A stretch of DNA of 64,000 nucleotides from Rhizobium sp. BK376 (GTDB lineage Bacteria > Pseudomonadota > Alphaproteobacteria > Rhizobiales > Rhizobiaceae): positions 355,854 to 419,853 of the forward strand of contig NZ_SLZG01000005.1 in NCBI RefSeq assembly GCF_004341625.1. The letters run 5' to 3'. Shown here piece by piece: positions 45,888 to 54,125 of the stretch. The notes below the pieces were generated by a model, which did not search any database, was not told where the DNA came from, and saw only the letters and a list, made by a program, of their open reading frames with translations. The translations under genes and the position numbers were made by a program. Numbering within the stretch: position 1 is the stretch's first letter; each line of letters starts with the position of its first letter.

Positions 45888-46676
45888 ATGAATGGGTTGG
45901 TCAATAATAAGGTCGTTATCGTCACTGGAGCAGCCCGGGGTATCGGCGCAGGCATTGCCTCTGATCTCGCCGAAAAGGGCGCCCATGTCGTCATCGCGGA
46001 CCTGAATGCCGACGCGGCACAGCAGACGGCTTCGAAGATTTCGTCGGCTGGCGGGAGCGCGATTGCTGTTGCCGTAGACGTCTCCAATCGCAAAAGCGTC
46101 AAGGCCTTGATCGAGGAGACCGTCTGGCGCTTCGGCCGTCTGGACGTCATGTTCAACAACGCCGGCATCAGCCAGACCTGCCCGTTCCTCGATGTGACGG
46201 AAGAAGATTTCAACCGGATCATGAAGATCAACGGGCTTGGCGTTCTCATCGGAACCCAGGAAGCTGCAAGGCAGATGATCGCACAGGATCACGGCGGCAA
46301 GATCGTCAATACCGCTTCTATCGCCGGCAAACAGGGCTATCCGCTGTTTGCGCACTACTGCGCCTCGAAATTCGCGGTGGTCGCAATTACGCAGGCCGCG
46401 GCCCGGGCGCTCGCGGAGCACAAGATCACCGTGAACTGCTTCGCGCCCGGCGTCGTCAAGACGGAGCTGTGGGAACAGCTCGACCGCGAATTCATGCAAC
46501 ACGGACTGACTGAAAAGCCGGAGCAGGCGCTCAACGAGTTCTCGCAAGCGATCCTGCTCGGCCGTGTCTCGTCTCCGAAGGACATTGCGGGTGTCACCAC
46601 ATTCCTCGCATCAGATGCATCCGACTACATCACCGGGCAGACAGTCATGGTGGACGGCGGCATGGTGCTGAACTGA
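45888..46676 (+). CDS. Short-chain dehydrogenase/reductase
   Basis: A 262-residue classical SDR. The cofactor motif is TGAARGIGAGIASDL, followed by NNAGIS, with catalytic serine in NTASIAGKQGYPLF and Tyr-x3-Lys in HYCASKFAVVAI. The C-terminal DYITGQTVMVDGGMV is standard. It resembles meso-2,3-butanediol and sorbitol-type dehydrogenases (with an EQLDREF-like loop), so a secondary alcohol of a polyol is a good guess. It is first in the nine-gene operon and follows site B. The next gene is a zinc-family alcohol dehydrogenase. Confidence 0.92.
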   Translation: MNGLVNNKVVIVTGAARGIGAGIASDLAEKGAHVVIADLNADAAQQTASKISSAGGSAIAVAVDVSNRKSVKALIEETVWRFGRLDVMFNNAGISQTCPFLDVTEEDFNRIMKINGLGVLIGTQEAARQMIAQDHGGKIVNTASIAGKQGYPLFAHYCASKFAVVAITQAAARALAEHKITVNCFAPGVVKTELWEQLDREFMQHGLTEKPEQALNEFSQAILLGRVSSPKDIAGVTTFLASDASDYITGQTVMVDGGMVLN

Positions 46677-46737
46677 GAAGAACACGTTTGGCCCGCGACG
46701 GCGGACAGACAGCACAATAATCACGAAAGGCATGGCA

Positions 46738-47811
46738 ATGAAGGCTGTACGATACTACTCCAAGAAAGACATCCGCGTCGAAGACGTGCCCGCGCCTAGC
46801 GGCCCGCTCGGCGACGACATGGTACTGATAGAGCCCTTGGTCTGCGGCATCTGCGGCACCGACTTGCACGAGTATATCGCAGGTCCGATCGTGACCCCGG
46901 CGACCCCAAATTCCTATTCCGGCGCCACTCTGCCGCAGATCCTCGGCCACGAGTTTTCGGCGCGTGTCCTGGAAGTGGGCAAGAACGTCACGCACGTCTC
47001 CCCGGGTTCGCGCGTTTCCATCCAGCCGCTGATCTCGCCGCGCGATGATTATTATGGCCGCCGCGGCCTCTTCCATCTCAGCGAAAACATGGCTGTTGTC
47101 GGGCTCTCCTGGGATTGGGGCGGCATGGGCGAGCGCGCCGTCGTCAATGGCTACAACGCCATTCCGGTGCCGGACACGGTCTCGGATGTTCAGGCTGCCA
47201 TGATCGAGCCGGCTGCCGTTGCACTCTACGGTGTCGATCGCGGTGGCGTGACCAGTGGCAGCAGCGTGCTTGTTTCCGGCGTCGGTCCGATCGGCGCGCT
47301 GGTCCTGCTGGCAGCCAAGGCTGCCGGTGCAACCAAGATCTTCGTCTCCGAGCTTAATCCGAACCGTCGCGCGCTTGCACAGAAGCTCGTGCCCGAAGCG
47401 GTCGTCTTCGATCCGCGCGAAACGGATACCGACAAGCTGTTCCGCGATCAGACGGAGGAAGGCGTTGGCGTGGATGTCGCGCTCGAATGCGTCGGCGCTG
47501 AAGCGTCGCTGAACCTTTGCGCCAAGGCCGTGCGCCGCCGGGGCACAGTGGTGCAGGTCGGTCTGCATGTGAAACCGGCCGCGGTCGATGCGATGCTCTG
47601 GGCGCTGAAGGATATCACCGTTGAGGCGACCTGGTGCTACCCGGTCACGATCTGGCCGCGCATCGCCTCGATGATCGGCGCCGGCATCTTCCCGGTCGAA
47701 AAAGTCGTCACGGCGGAGATCGCGCCTGAGGACGTGGTTGAGAAGGGCTTCGAAGCGCTGCTCGATCCCAAGGCCACCCACATGAAGATTCTCGTCAACA
47801 TGAAGGCCTGA
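46738..47811 (+). CDS. Zinc-family alcohol dehydrogenase, butanediol-dehydrogenase-like
   Basis: A 357-residue medium-chain dehydrogenase. The catalytic zinc ligands are visible as Cys39 (CGICGTD), His71 in GHE and Glu157 (MIEPAAVAL), with NAD motif GVGPIGALVLLAAKAAGA. The loop that normally carries four structural-zinc cysteines (about residues 93-117) has none and reads SIQPLISPRDDYYGRRG, so the structural zinc is lost. Start 46738 is preferred over 46732 because AAAGG then lies at the right distance. It belongs to the polyol/butanediol dehydrogenase group and probably oxidises a vicinal diol in the pathway. Gene neighbours are SDRs. Confidence 0.92.
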   Translation: MKAVRYYSKKDIRVEDVPAPSGPLGDDMVLIEPLVCGICGTDLHEYIAGPIVTPATPNSYSGATLPQILGHEFSARVLEVGKNVTHVSPGSRVSIQPLISPRDDYYGRRGLFHLSENMAVVGLSWDWGGMGERAVVNGYNAIPVPDTVSDVQAAMIEPAAVALYGVDRGGVTSGSSVLVSGVGPIGALVLLAAKAAGATKIFVSELNPNRRALAQKLVPEAVVFDPRETDTDKLFRDQTEEGVGVDVALECVGAEASLNLCAKAVRRRGTVVQVGLHVKPAAVDAMLWALKDITVEATWCYPVTIWPRIASMIGAGIFPVEKVVTAEIAPEDVVEKGFEALLDPKATHMKILVNMKA

Positions 47812-47813
47812 TC

Positions 47814-48581
47814 ATGAACAATCCGATGGATCTCAGCGGTCGGAAATTCCTGGTCACCGGTGCTGCCGGCGGTATCGGCAGCACCACCTCCCGTTACCTG
47901 GCCTCGCTCGGAGCGACGATCGTTGCTGCTGATCGGGACGCCTCCGTCGAGAAGACCCGCGACGACATTCGCGCGGCGGGAGGAACGGCGGAAGCCGCAA
48001 TCTTCAACGTGACGGACAAGGGCTCGGTCGAGGCCGCGGCGGCAAAGGTTTCTGAGCGCTTCGGCGCACTCGACGGCATCTTTGCCAATGCCGGCATGTC
48101 TTACGAGCGCACGGCGCTGGAGCACAGTGAAGCGGACTGGCGCACGGTTATGTCTGTCAATCTCGATGGCGTCTTCTGGACGGTTCAGGCCTTCGCAAGA
48201 TCGATGATTGCGGCCGGGCGCGGGGCCATCGTCATGACGGCCTCGATCGCCGGTGTCAAAGCCGTCCGGCCGGAGTTGCATGTCGGCTACGACGTGTCGA
48301 AGGCTGGTGTTGCGCATATGTGCCGGGTGCTTGCGGCCGAATGGGCGAGATCCGGCGTGCGCGTCAACTCTGTCGGCCCGGGCTACACCGATACCGTGAT
48401 GCTGGCGGAGGTCGGCCGCGCGCAGCCGGCCGTCATGCGGAAATGGCTCGACGACACGCCGATCAACCGGCTGATCAAACCCGAAGAGATTGCTTCCACG
48501 GTCGCGTTCCTGCTCTCCGATGCGGCGAGCGGCATTACGGGCCAATTGTTGATGGTCGATGGCGGCTACTCCATCGCTTGA
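47814..48581 (+). CDS. Short-chain dehydrogenase/reductase
   Basis: A 255-residue classical SDR with TGAAGGIGSTTSRYLASLGA, FANAGMS, the serine in TASIAGVKAV and Tyr-x3-Lys in VGYDVSKAGVAHM. The C-terminal GITGQLLMVDGGYSI is standard. It starts two bases after the stop of the zinc-family dehydrogenase, with AAGG in the end of that gene as its ribosome site, so the two are translationally linked. Its place among four other oxidoreductases suggests stepwise oxidation of several hydroxyls on one compound. Confidence 0.92.
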   Translation: MNNPMDLSGRKFLVTGAAGGIGSTTSRYLASLGATIVAADRDASVEKTRDDIRAAGGTAEAAIFNVTDKGSVEAAAAKVSERFGALDGIFANAGMSYERTALEHSEADWRTVMSVNLDGVFWTVQAFARSMIAAGRGAIVMTASIAGVKAVRPELHVGYDVSKAGVAHMCRVLAAEWARSGVRVNSVGPGYTDTVMLAEVGRAQPAVMRKWLDDTPINRLIKPEEIASTVAFLLSDAASGITGQLLMVDGGYSIA

Positions 48582-48599
48582 ATTCGAAAGGAATTAACC

Positions 48600-48884
48600 A
48601 TGTTTTACGTTGTCCATTGCCTTGATCACGAGGGCGGAGTCGAAAGGCGGCTCGCAAATTACGATGCGCACAAGGCCTATCTTTCGACGGGCAAGACCAA
48701 GACCGTGATTTCCGGCCCATTGCTGGCGGATGATAACGAAACCATGATCGGCTCGCTGTTCGTCTTCGAAGCCGACACCAAGGAAGAGGTCGTCGCTTTC
48801 AACCAAGCCGATCCCTTCACCAAGGCCGGCGTGTGGAAGACCGTCAACATCCACCCTTTTAACAAGCGAGTGGACAATCGATGA
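48600..48884 (+). CDS. YCII-family small protein, copy 1
   Basis: A 94-residue YCII protein. The His-Asp pair of the family is visible in NYDAHKAYLST and FNQADPFTKAGVW. One characterised relative, TftG, eliminates HCl from a chlorinated hydroxyhydroquinone in a hydroxyquinol pathway, so elimination chemistry on a ring compound is a sensible guess here. AAAGGAATTAACC precedes the start. It overlaps the Gfo/Idh/MocA gene by ATGA, so the two are made together. A second YCII protein is at 54126, in a related unit. The reaction is not known; water or ring-substituent elimination is an inference. Confidence 0.85.
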   Translation: MFYVVHCLDHEGGVERRLANYDAHKAYLSTGKTKTVISGPLLADDNETMIGSLFVFEADTKEEVVAFNQADPFTKAGVWKTVNIHPFNKRVDNR

Positions 48885-49894
48885 CCGTGGTCGAGAAAAA
48901 CCCGGTCGCGACGGCTCTGGTCGGCCTCGGCTGGTGGGGCCGCAAGATGGCGAGCCTCGTCAATGCCGGCGGTGCACAGATGCATTTCGTGCGCGCCGTT
49001 GATCCCAGCCCCGAGGCGGCCGCCTTTGCTGCCCAGATGGGCCTGCAGTATTCGCCCGATATGGATGAAGCCCTGAACGATCCGACGATCGAAGCGGTCG
49101 TGCTTGCGACACCGCATTCGCTGCACAGAGAGCAGATCGCGCGCGTCGTCGCCGCAGGCAAGCATGTATTCTGCGAAAAGCCTCTCGATCTGACCCGAGC
49201 CGGCGCCGAAGCCTCCGTTGCGCTTTGCCGCAAGGCGGGGCTTGTGTTGGGCATGGGTCACGAGCGTCGTTTCGAGCCCCCGATCGCTGAGATCCTGGAA
49301 GCCGCCAAGTCGGGAAGACTCGGTCGGCTGCTGCAGATCGAGGCAAATTTCAGCCATGACAAGTTCCTCGGCCTCGACCCGTCGAACTGGCGGCTGAAGG
49401 CCGACCAGGCACCTGCCGGTGGCATGACGGCGACAGGCATTCATCTGACCGACCTCGCCGTGAAGCTGATGGGCCGCGCCACGGATGTTCGCGTCGTGTG
49501 CGAGAACCTCGCCTCAAAAATTCCGCAGGGCGATACGATGAGCGCGCATATCCGCTTTGCCGGCGGAGGCACGGCCTATGTCTCGGCGACCCTTGCCACG
49601 CCCTTCATTTCCCGTTTCGCCGTCTTCGGCACCGATGGATGGATCGAAGTCCGTGACAAGGCGCATGTCGAGGCACCCGATGGCTGGATCGTGACCGAGG
49701 GCTGGAAGAACCAGCCGATCACGGTTCGCGAAGTGGCGCCAGCCGAACCGGTTCGCGACAATCTGAGAGCCTTTGCCCGTGCTGTCCGCGGCGAGGCCGA
49801 TTATCCGATCACCGGCGAGGACATGATCAACAATATCGCATTGCTGGAAGCCATCGTACGCTCGTCAAAGAGCGGCGCGCTGGTCGAAGTGTGA
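48881..49894 (+). CDS. Gfo/Idh/MocA family oxidoreductase
   Basis: A 337-residue NAD(P)-dependent oxidoreductase of the family that includes inositol 2-dehydrogenase. The Rossmann motif is ALVGLGWWGRKMASL, the substrate-side motif is CEKPLDLTRAGAEASV with its catalytic lysine, and GGMTATGIHLTDLAVKLMG follows. Several members oxidise cyclitols and sugars at a secondary alcohol. It overlaps the YCII gene and precedes a zinc-family dehydrogenase. In this operon it is the strongest hint that the substrate is a cyclic polyol. No signal peptide is seen; it acts in the cytoplasm. Confidence 0.93.
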   Translation: MTVVEKNPVATALVGLGWWGRKMASLVNAGGAQMHFVRAVDPSPEAAAFAAQMGLQYSPDMDEALNDPTIEAVVLATPHSLHREQIARVVAAGKHVFCEKPLDLTRAGAEASVALCRKAGLVLGMGHERRFEPPIAEILEAAKSGRLGRLLQIEANFSHDKFLGLDPSNWRLKADQAPAGGMTATGIHLTDLAVKLMGRATDVRVVCENLASKIPQGDTMSAHIRFAGGGTAYVSATLATPFISRFAVFGTDGWIEVRDKAHVEAPDGWIVTEGWKNQPITVREVAPAEPVRDNLRAFARAVRGEADYPITGEDMINNIALLEAIVRSSKSGALVEV

Positions 49895-49904
49895 GGAGGA
49901 AGAC

Positions 49905-50888
49905 GTGAAAGCTCTGGTTTTCGAAGCGCCGGAACGGCCGACCATCGTCGATGTTGCCATGCCTGAAATGTCGCCGAACGAGGTTCTGGTTCATACGAAG
50001 GCAGTGGGCATCTGCCACTCCGATTACGAACTGTTGGCCGGGCGCTACATCATTCCGATTTCCTATCCCGTGACCCCCGGCCACGAATGGAGCGGCGAAA
50101 TCATCGAGGTCGGCCGCAACGTTACCGGCTTCAAGAAGGGCGACCGGGTCGTCGGCGAATGCGTGGTGCGCACGCCGGAACGATTGCATCATTTCGGCTT
50201 TTCGATGAGCGGTGCCGATCGCGAATTCTTTGCCGTCAATCCCGAATGGCTGCACAAGCTGCCCGACGCCGTCGACGATAAGAAGGCGGCGCTGATCGAG
50301 CCTTTCACCTGCGGCTTCTATGCGGTGCTGCGCTCGGGCGGCACGAATGCCAGCGAGACCGTCGTGGTCTCGGGCGGCGGCACGATCGGCCTGGTCTCGG
50401 CTGCGGCGGCGATCGGCATGGGCGCCCGCGTCATCGTCGTCGATCCCCTGGCCTCGCGTCGTGAGGTGGCCAAACGTCTCGGCGCCGACGTCGCGATCGA
50501 TCCGACCGATGGCGGCGCTGCCGAAAAGATCCGCGAATTGACGGGAGGCCACGGTGCCGATCTCGTTATTGAAGCTTCAGGCCATGACGCATCGCTCGCC
50601 GCCGCATTCGACTACGCCCGCGAAGAGGGCCGGATGTCGATGGTTGGGATCAATATCGGCCGGAAAGTACCGGTCGTGATCGGCCAGATCCAGATGAAGA
50701 ACCTGACGGTGCGCGGCTGCATCGGCTCTCCCGGTGTCTGGCCCGCGGCCATCCGCTTCCTGGAGCGGACTGGCATCGACCTGTCGCCGATCCAGACGCA
50801 CGACTACGCCCTGACCGACGCGGTCAATGCCTTCGCGTTCGGGCAGGATCCGACGAAGAGCATCAAGATCACGCTGTTGAACGGATAG
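49905..50888 (+). CDS. Zinc-family alcohol dehydrogenase, sorbitol/galactitol-like
   Basis: A 327-residue medium-chain dehydrogenase. The catalytic residues are Cys37 (GICHSD), His60-Glu61 (PGHEWSGEI) and the glutamate of ALIEPFTCG, with NAD motif VSGGGTIGLVSAAAAIGMGA. The structural-zinc loop again lacks the four cysteines (CVVRTPERLHHFGFSMSG, one cysteine). The GTG start follows GAGGAGGAAGA. It is the second dehydrogenase in the operon with this loss. It groups with threonine/sorbitol/galactitol-type dehydrogenases and probably oxidises another hydroxyl of the substrate. Confidence 0.92.
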   Translation: MKALVFEAPERPTIVDVAMPEMSPNEVLVHTKAVGICHSDYELLAGRYIIPISYPVTPGHEWSGEIIEVGRNVTGFKKGDRVVGECVVRTPERLHHFGFSMSGADREFFAVNPEWLHKLPDAVDDKKAALIEPFTCGFYAVLRSGGTNASETVVVSGGGTIGLVSAAAAIGMGARVIVVDPLASRREVAKRLGADVAIDPTDGGAAEKIRELTGGHGADLVIEASGHDASLAAAFDYAREEGRMSMVGINIGRKVPVVIGQIQMKNLTVRGCIGSPGVWPAAIRFLERTGIDLSPIQTHDYALTDAVNAFAFGQDPTKSIKITLLNG

Positions 50889-50891
50889 ACC

Positions 50892-51950
50892 ATGAGCAAA
50901 CATGCACTGATCGTCGGCGCGACCGGCATTACCGGAAGCAATCTCGCCGAAAATCTCCTCGCCGAAGGCGGCTGGACGGTATCGGGCCTGTCGCGCTCGC
51001 AAAGTCCGATCGCCGGCGTCAAGACGCTGAGCTGCGATCTCGTCGACGGCAATTCGGTTCGCGCCGCGCTTTCTGATGCGCGACCGAGTCATGTCTTCAT
51101 CACCGCCTGGTCGCGGCAGGAGACTGAAACGAAGAATTGCGAGGTCAACGGTGCGATCGTTCGCAATGTGCTCGATGCCCTGCAGGGACGCGGCGTCGAG
51201 CATGTCGCCCTGACGACGGGCACGAAGCACTATCTCGGACCATTCGAATCCTACGCGAAGACGCAGCCCGAGACCCCGTTCCGCGAAGAGCAGGAGCGTC
51301 TTCCCGGAGAGAACTTCTATTATGTGCAGGAAGACGAGGTCTTCGCAGCGGCGGCGAGGGATGACTTCACCTGGTCCATCCACCGACCGCATACCCTGAT
51401 CGGCTATGCGGTCGGAAACGCTATGAACATGGCCGCGACGCTTGCAGTTTATGCTTCGATCTGCCGTGAAACCGGCAAGCCTTTCGTCTTTCCAGGTTCG
51501 CCGGAGCAGTGGCAGGCCGCGACGGACGTCACCGACGCTCGTCTGCTGGCGAAGCATCTGAAATGGGCCGCGACGACGAAGGCAGCTTCCAACCTCGCCT
51601 TCAATGTCGTCAACGGCGAGGTGTTCCGCTGGAAGTGGCTCTGGCCGCGTATCGCCAACTATTTCGGCATCGAGGCCGCGCCCTATTCCGGCGTGCCGAC
51701 GCCGCTGGAAGAGCAGATGGTGGGGGCAGAGTCGATCTGGAACGAAATGGTCAAGAAGTTCGATCTGCGGTCGAACGCGCTCTCGCGTGTTGCATCCTTC
51801 TGGCATTCGGATGCCGATCTCGGCCGCCAGATCGAGACATTCAACGACATGGGCCGCAGCCGTAAGCTCGGTTTTCTTGACTATCAGGATACGACAGGCT
51901 CGTTCATAGATGCGTTCGAACGCCTGCGGGCGGATCGGATCATCCCTTAA
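50892..51950 (+). CDS. PRISE-like NAD(P)-dependent reductase
   Basis: A 352-residue extended SDR. The N-terminal motif is ALIVGATGITGSNLAENLL. The segments GVEHVALTTGTKHYLGPF and ENFYYVQEDEVFAAAA and the later SIHRPHTLIGYAVGN resemble progesterone 5-beta-reductase/iridoid synthase-like (PRISE) enzymes, which reduce an activated C=C bond. The tyrosine in NFYYVQ matches the catalytic position of that family, and a lysine lies in GTKHY. It starts three bases after the preceding gene. An enone reductase acting on a cyclic ketone or quinone is plausible. Confidence 0.85.
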   Translation: MSKHALIVGATGITGSNLAENLLAEGGWTVSGLSRSQSPIAGVKTLSCDLVDGNSVRAALSDARPSHVFITAWSRQETETKNCEVNGAIVRNVLDALQGRGVEHVALTTGTKHYLGPFESYAKTQPETPFREEQERLPGENFYYVQEDEVFAAAARDDFTWSIHRPHTLIGYAVGNAMNMAATLAVYASICRETGKPFVFPGSPEQWQAATDVTDARLLAKHLKWAATTKAASNLAFNVVNGEVFRWKWLWPRIANYFGIEAAPYSGVPTPLEEQMVGAESIWNEMVKKFDLRSNALSRVASFWHSDADLGRQIETFNDMGRSRKLGFLDYQDTTGSFIDAFERLRADRIIP

Positions 51951-51969
51951 GATGTCAGGAGTGCAGCAC

Positions 51970-52851
51970 ATGTCGGACCAAGCGAGCGGGAGCGCATCGC
52001 CTTCAGGCTTTTTCACCGAGGAGAATTCGGTTGCGACCGTCAACGCCCGCATGGGCGGGAATGTCGATCCGCGGCTCGCCGAAGTGATGGCCTGTCTCGT
52101 CAAGCATCTCCACAACTTCGCGCGCGAGATCAACCTGACACAGGATGAATGGGACTTCGGCATCGATTTCCTGACGCGGACCGGGCAGATCTGCACGCAG
52201 GAGCGTCAGGAATTCATCCTTCTCTCCGATACGCTCGGCCTGTCGATGCTGGTCGATGCGATTAACAACAGGCGGCCGGCTGGCGCGACGGAGAATACGG
52301 TCTTCGGGCCGTTTCACGTCGAGGGTTGCGCGGTTCGAGAGATGGGCGACCAGATCTGCCTGGATGGCAAGGGTGAAAGCTGTCTCTTCATCGGCCGCGT
52401 GCTCGATCTCGACGGCAATCCCGTCGCAGGCGCCAAGATCGACGTCTGGTCCGACAATGCGGAGGGTTATTACGACGTCCAGCAGCCGGATATCCAGCCG
52501 AAGTGGAACAATCGAGGCGTCTTCGTGACGGGAGCCGATGGACGCTACAGCTTCGTCGGCATCAAGCCCGTCTCCTATCCGATCCCCGATGACGGTCCGG
52601 TCGGAAAGATGCTGGCGAGCCTCGGGCGTCATCCCTATCGCCCGGCGCATATGCATTACATGGTTCGCGCAGATGGCTTCCAGAAGCTGGTGACGCACAC
52701 CTTCGTCGGCGGCGATCCCTATCTGGAATCGGACACGGTGTTCGGCGTCAAGAAGACGCTTGTCGCGCCGTTTACGCGGGTCGAGGGCGGCGAGACCCTC
52801 TGGCGCTCCGATTACGACTTCGTGCTCGCCCGTCCCGATCAGACGAGATAG
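51970..52851 (+). CDS. Hydroxyquinol 1,2-dioxygenase (intradiol)
   Basis: A 293-residue intradiol ring-cleavage dioxygenase. The N-terminal helical linker domain (about residues 15-100) is followed by the Fe(III) site: Tyr168 in AEGYYDVQQP, Tyr203 in VSYPIPDD, and His227 and His229 in RPAHMHYMV. The sequence pattern matches hydroxyquinol (1,2,4-trihydroxybenzene) cleavage enzymes more than catechol ones, and the next gene is maleylacetate reductase, which supports it. It cleaves hydroxyquinol to maleylacetate. AGGAG lies 8 bases before the start at 51970. It acts in the cytoplasm. Confidence 0.92.
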   Translation: MSDQASGSASPSGFFTEENSVATVNARMGGNVDPRLAEVMACLVKHLHNFAREINLTQDEWDFGIDFLTRTGQICTQERQEFILLSDTLGLSMLVDAINNRRPAGATENTVFGPFHVEGCAVREMGDQICLDGKGESCLFIGRVLDLDGNPVAGAKIDVWSDNAEGYYDVQQPDIQPKWNNRGVFVTGADGRYSFVGIKPVSYPIPDDGPVGKMLASLGRHPYRPAHMHYMVRADGFQKLVTHTFVGGDPYLESDTVFGVKKTLVAPFTRVEGGETLWRSDYDFVLARPDQTR

Positions 52852-52861
52852 GAGCGGAGAA

Positions 52862-53926
52862 TTGGATAACTTCACCTACAACGGAAATCCCGGCCGAGTC
52901 ATCTTCGGACGAGGCACCGTGGCGCGACTTCCTGAAGAGGCCGAACGGCTGAAGGCTCGGCGCATTCTTGTGCTGTCCACGCCTGAGCAGGCCGGCCAGG
53001 CCGCCGATATCGCGCGGCATATGGGATCAAGCGTCGTTGCGACCTATTCGAAGGCGCAGATGCATACGCCCGTCGAGGTGACTGCGGATGCCATGCGCGT
53101 CGTCGAAGAGCATGCTGTCGATGCTCTGCTCGCCATCGGCGGTGGATCGACGACGGGCCTCGGCAAGGCGATCGCCTTTCGCACCGACTTGCCGCAGATC
53201 GTCGTTCCGACCACCTATGCCGGTTCCGAAGCCACGCCGATCCTCGGCGAGACCGAGGGAGGGCGCAAGGTCACGAAATCCGATCCGCGCATTCTTCCTG
53301 AGGTCATCGTCTATGACGTCGATCTGACGATGACGCTGCCCGTCTCTCTGTCTGTCACCAGCGGCATCAACGCCGTCGCCCACGCCGTGGAGGCGCTCTA
53401 TGCGAAAGAGGCCAATCCGATCATCTCGCTGATGGCGGAGGAGGGGATCGGCGCCATTGCCCGCGCCTTGCCGCGCATCCATTCGAACCCCAAAGATGAG
53501 GTTGCTCGCGCAGACGCGCTCTACGGTGCCTGGCTCTGCGGCGTCTGCCTGGGCTCGGTCGGCATGGCGCTGCACCACAAGCTTTGCCACACGCTCGGCG
53601 GTATGTTCAATCTGCCGCACGCCCAGATGCACACGGCGGTGCTGCCGCATGCGGTCGCCTATAACGCCGAGGCGACACCGCAGGCGACGGCGCGGCTGAG
53701 CAGGGCGCTTGGCGTCGCCGACCCGGCCTCCGGGCTCTTCGACCTTGCCAAGGGGCTTGGCGCCGCGATGTCGCTGAAGGAGCTCGGCATGCCCGAAGGC
53801 AGTATCGATGCTGCCGTCGAACAGGCGATGTCGAACGCCTACTGGAACCCGCGTGCGCTGGAAAAACGCGGGCTAACCGATCTGCTTGAACGCGCATTCC
53901 GTGGAGACGCTCCCAAGGCGGCATGA
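52862..53926 (+). CDS. Maleylacetate reductase
   Basis: A 354-residue iron-type alcohol-dehydrogenase-fold enzyme that reduces maleylacetate to 3-oxoadipate with NAD(P)H. Landmarks are NPGRVIFGRGTVARLPEEAE at the N-terminus, LLAIGGGSTTGLGKAIAF, VVPTTYAGSEATPILGET, the region SGINAVAHAVEALYAKEANP and ALHHKLCHTLGGMFNLPHAQ with the metal-site histidines. I place the start at the TTG at 52862, after GGAGCGGAGA, because the N-terminus then matches the family. It is the last gene of the operon and feeds the pca genes at 62486. Confidence 0.93.
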   Translation: MDNFTYNGNPGRVIFGRGTVARLPEEAERLKARRILVLSTPEQAGQAADIARHMGSSVVATYSKAQMHTPVEVTADAMRVVEEHAVDALLAIGGGSTTGLGKAIAFRTDLPQIVVPTTYAGSEATPILGETEGGRKVTKSDPRILPEVIVYDVDLTMTLPVSLSVTSGINAVAHAVEALYAKEANPIISLMAEEGIGAIARALPRIHSNPKDEVARADALYGAWLCGVCLGSVGMALHHKLCHTLGGMFNLPHAQMHTAVLPHAVAYNAEATPQATARLSRALGVADPASGLFDLAKGLGAAMSLKELGMPEGSIDAAVEQAMSNAYWNPRALEKRGLTDLLERAFRGDAPKAA

Positions 53927-53933
53927 GGGATGC

Positions 53934-53960
53934 GGGGCGCCGCTAATCGAGCGGCGCCCC
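53934..53960 (+). terminator. Strong hairpin ending the hydroxyquinol operon
   Basis: A perfect 11-bp GC-rich stem (GGGGCGCCGCT / AGCGGCGCCCC) with a 5-base loop, 7 bases after the maleylacetate reductase stop. There is no T-run, but it is strong enough to end or stabilise the transcript. Confidence 0.7.
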
Positions 53961-53996
53961 AGGGAAGTTTCGTGGGAGACCGCGCGATGATCCATA

Positions 53997-54011
53997 AGTC
54001 CAAAATGGATA
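53997..54011. promoter_or_regulatory. Operator-like repeat AGTCCAAAATGGATA (site C)
   Basis: The same element as site A, in front of the second YCII gene and the ABC unit, 114 bases from the YCII start. Confidence 0.75.
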
Positions 54012-54125
54012 AATCCGTTGTTTTCTTTGGCTTTACTCCGTCTACCATTAGTCTTGCGATATCCGGAATACCGGCGTCGCGGAGGAAGACAAAAGGACGG
54101 TTTGGCTGGTGAGGAGCTAGAGGTC

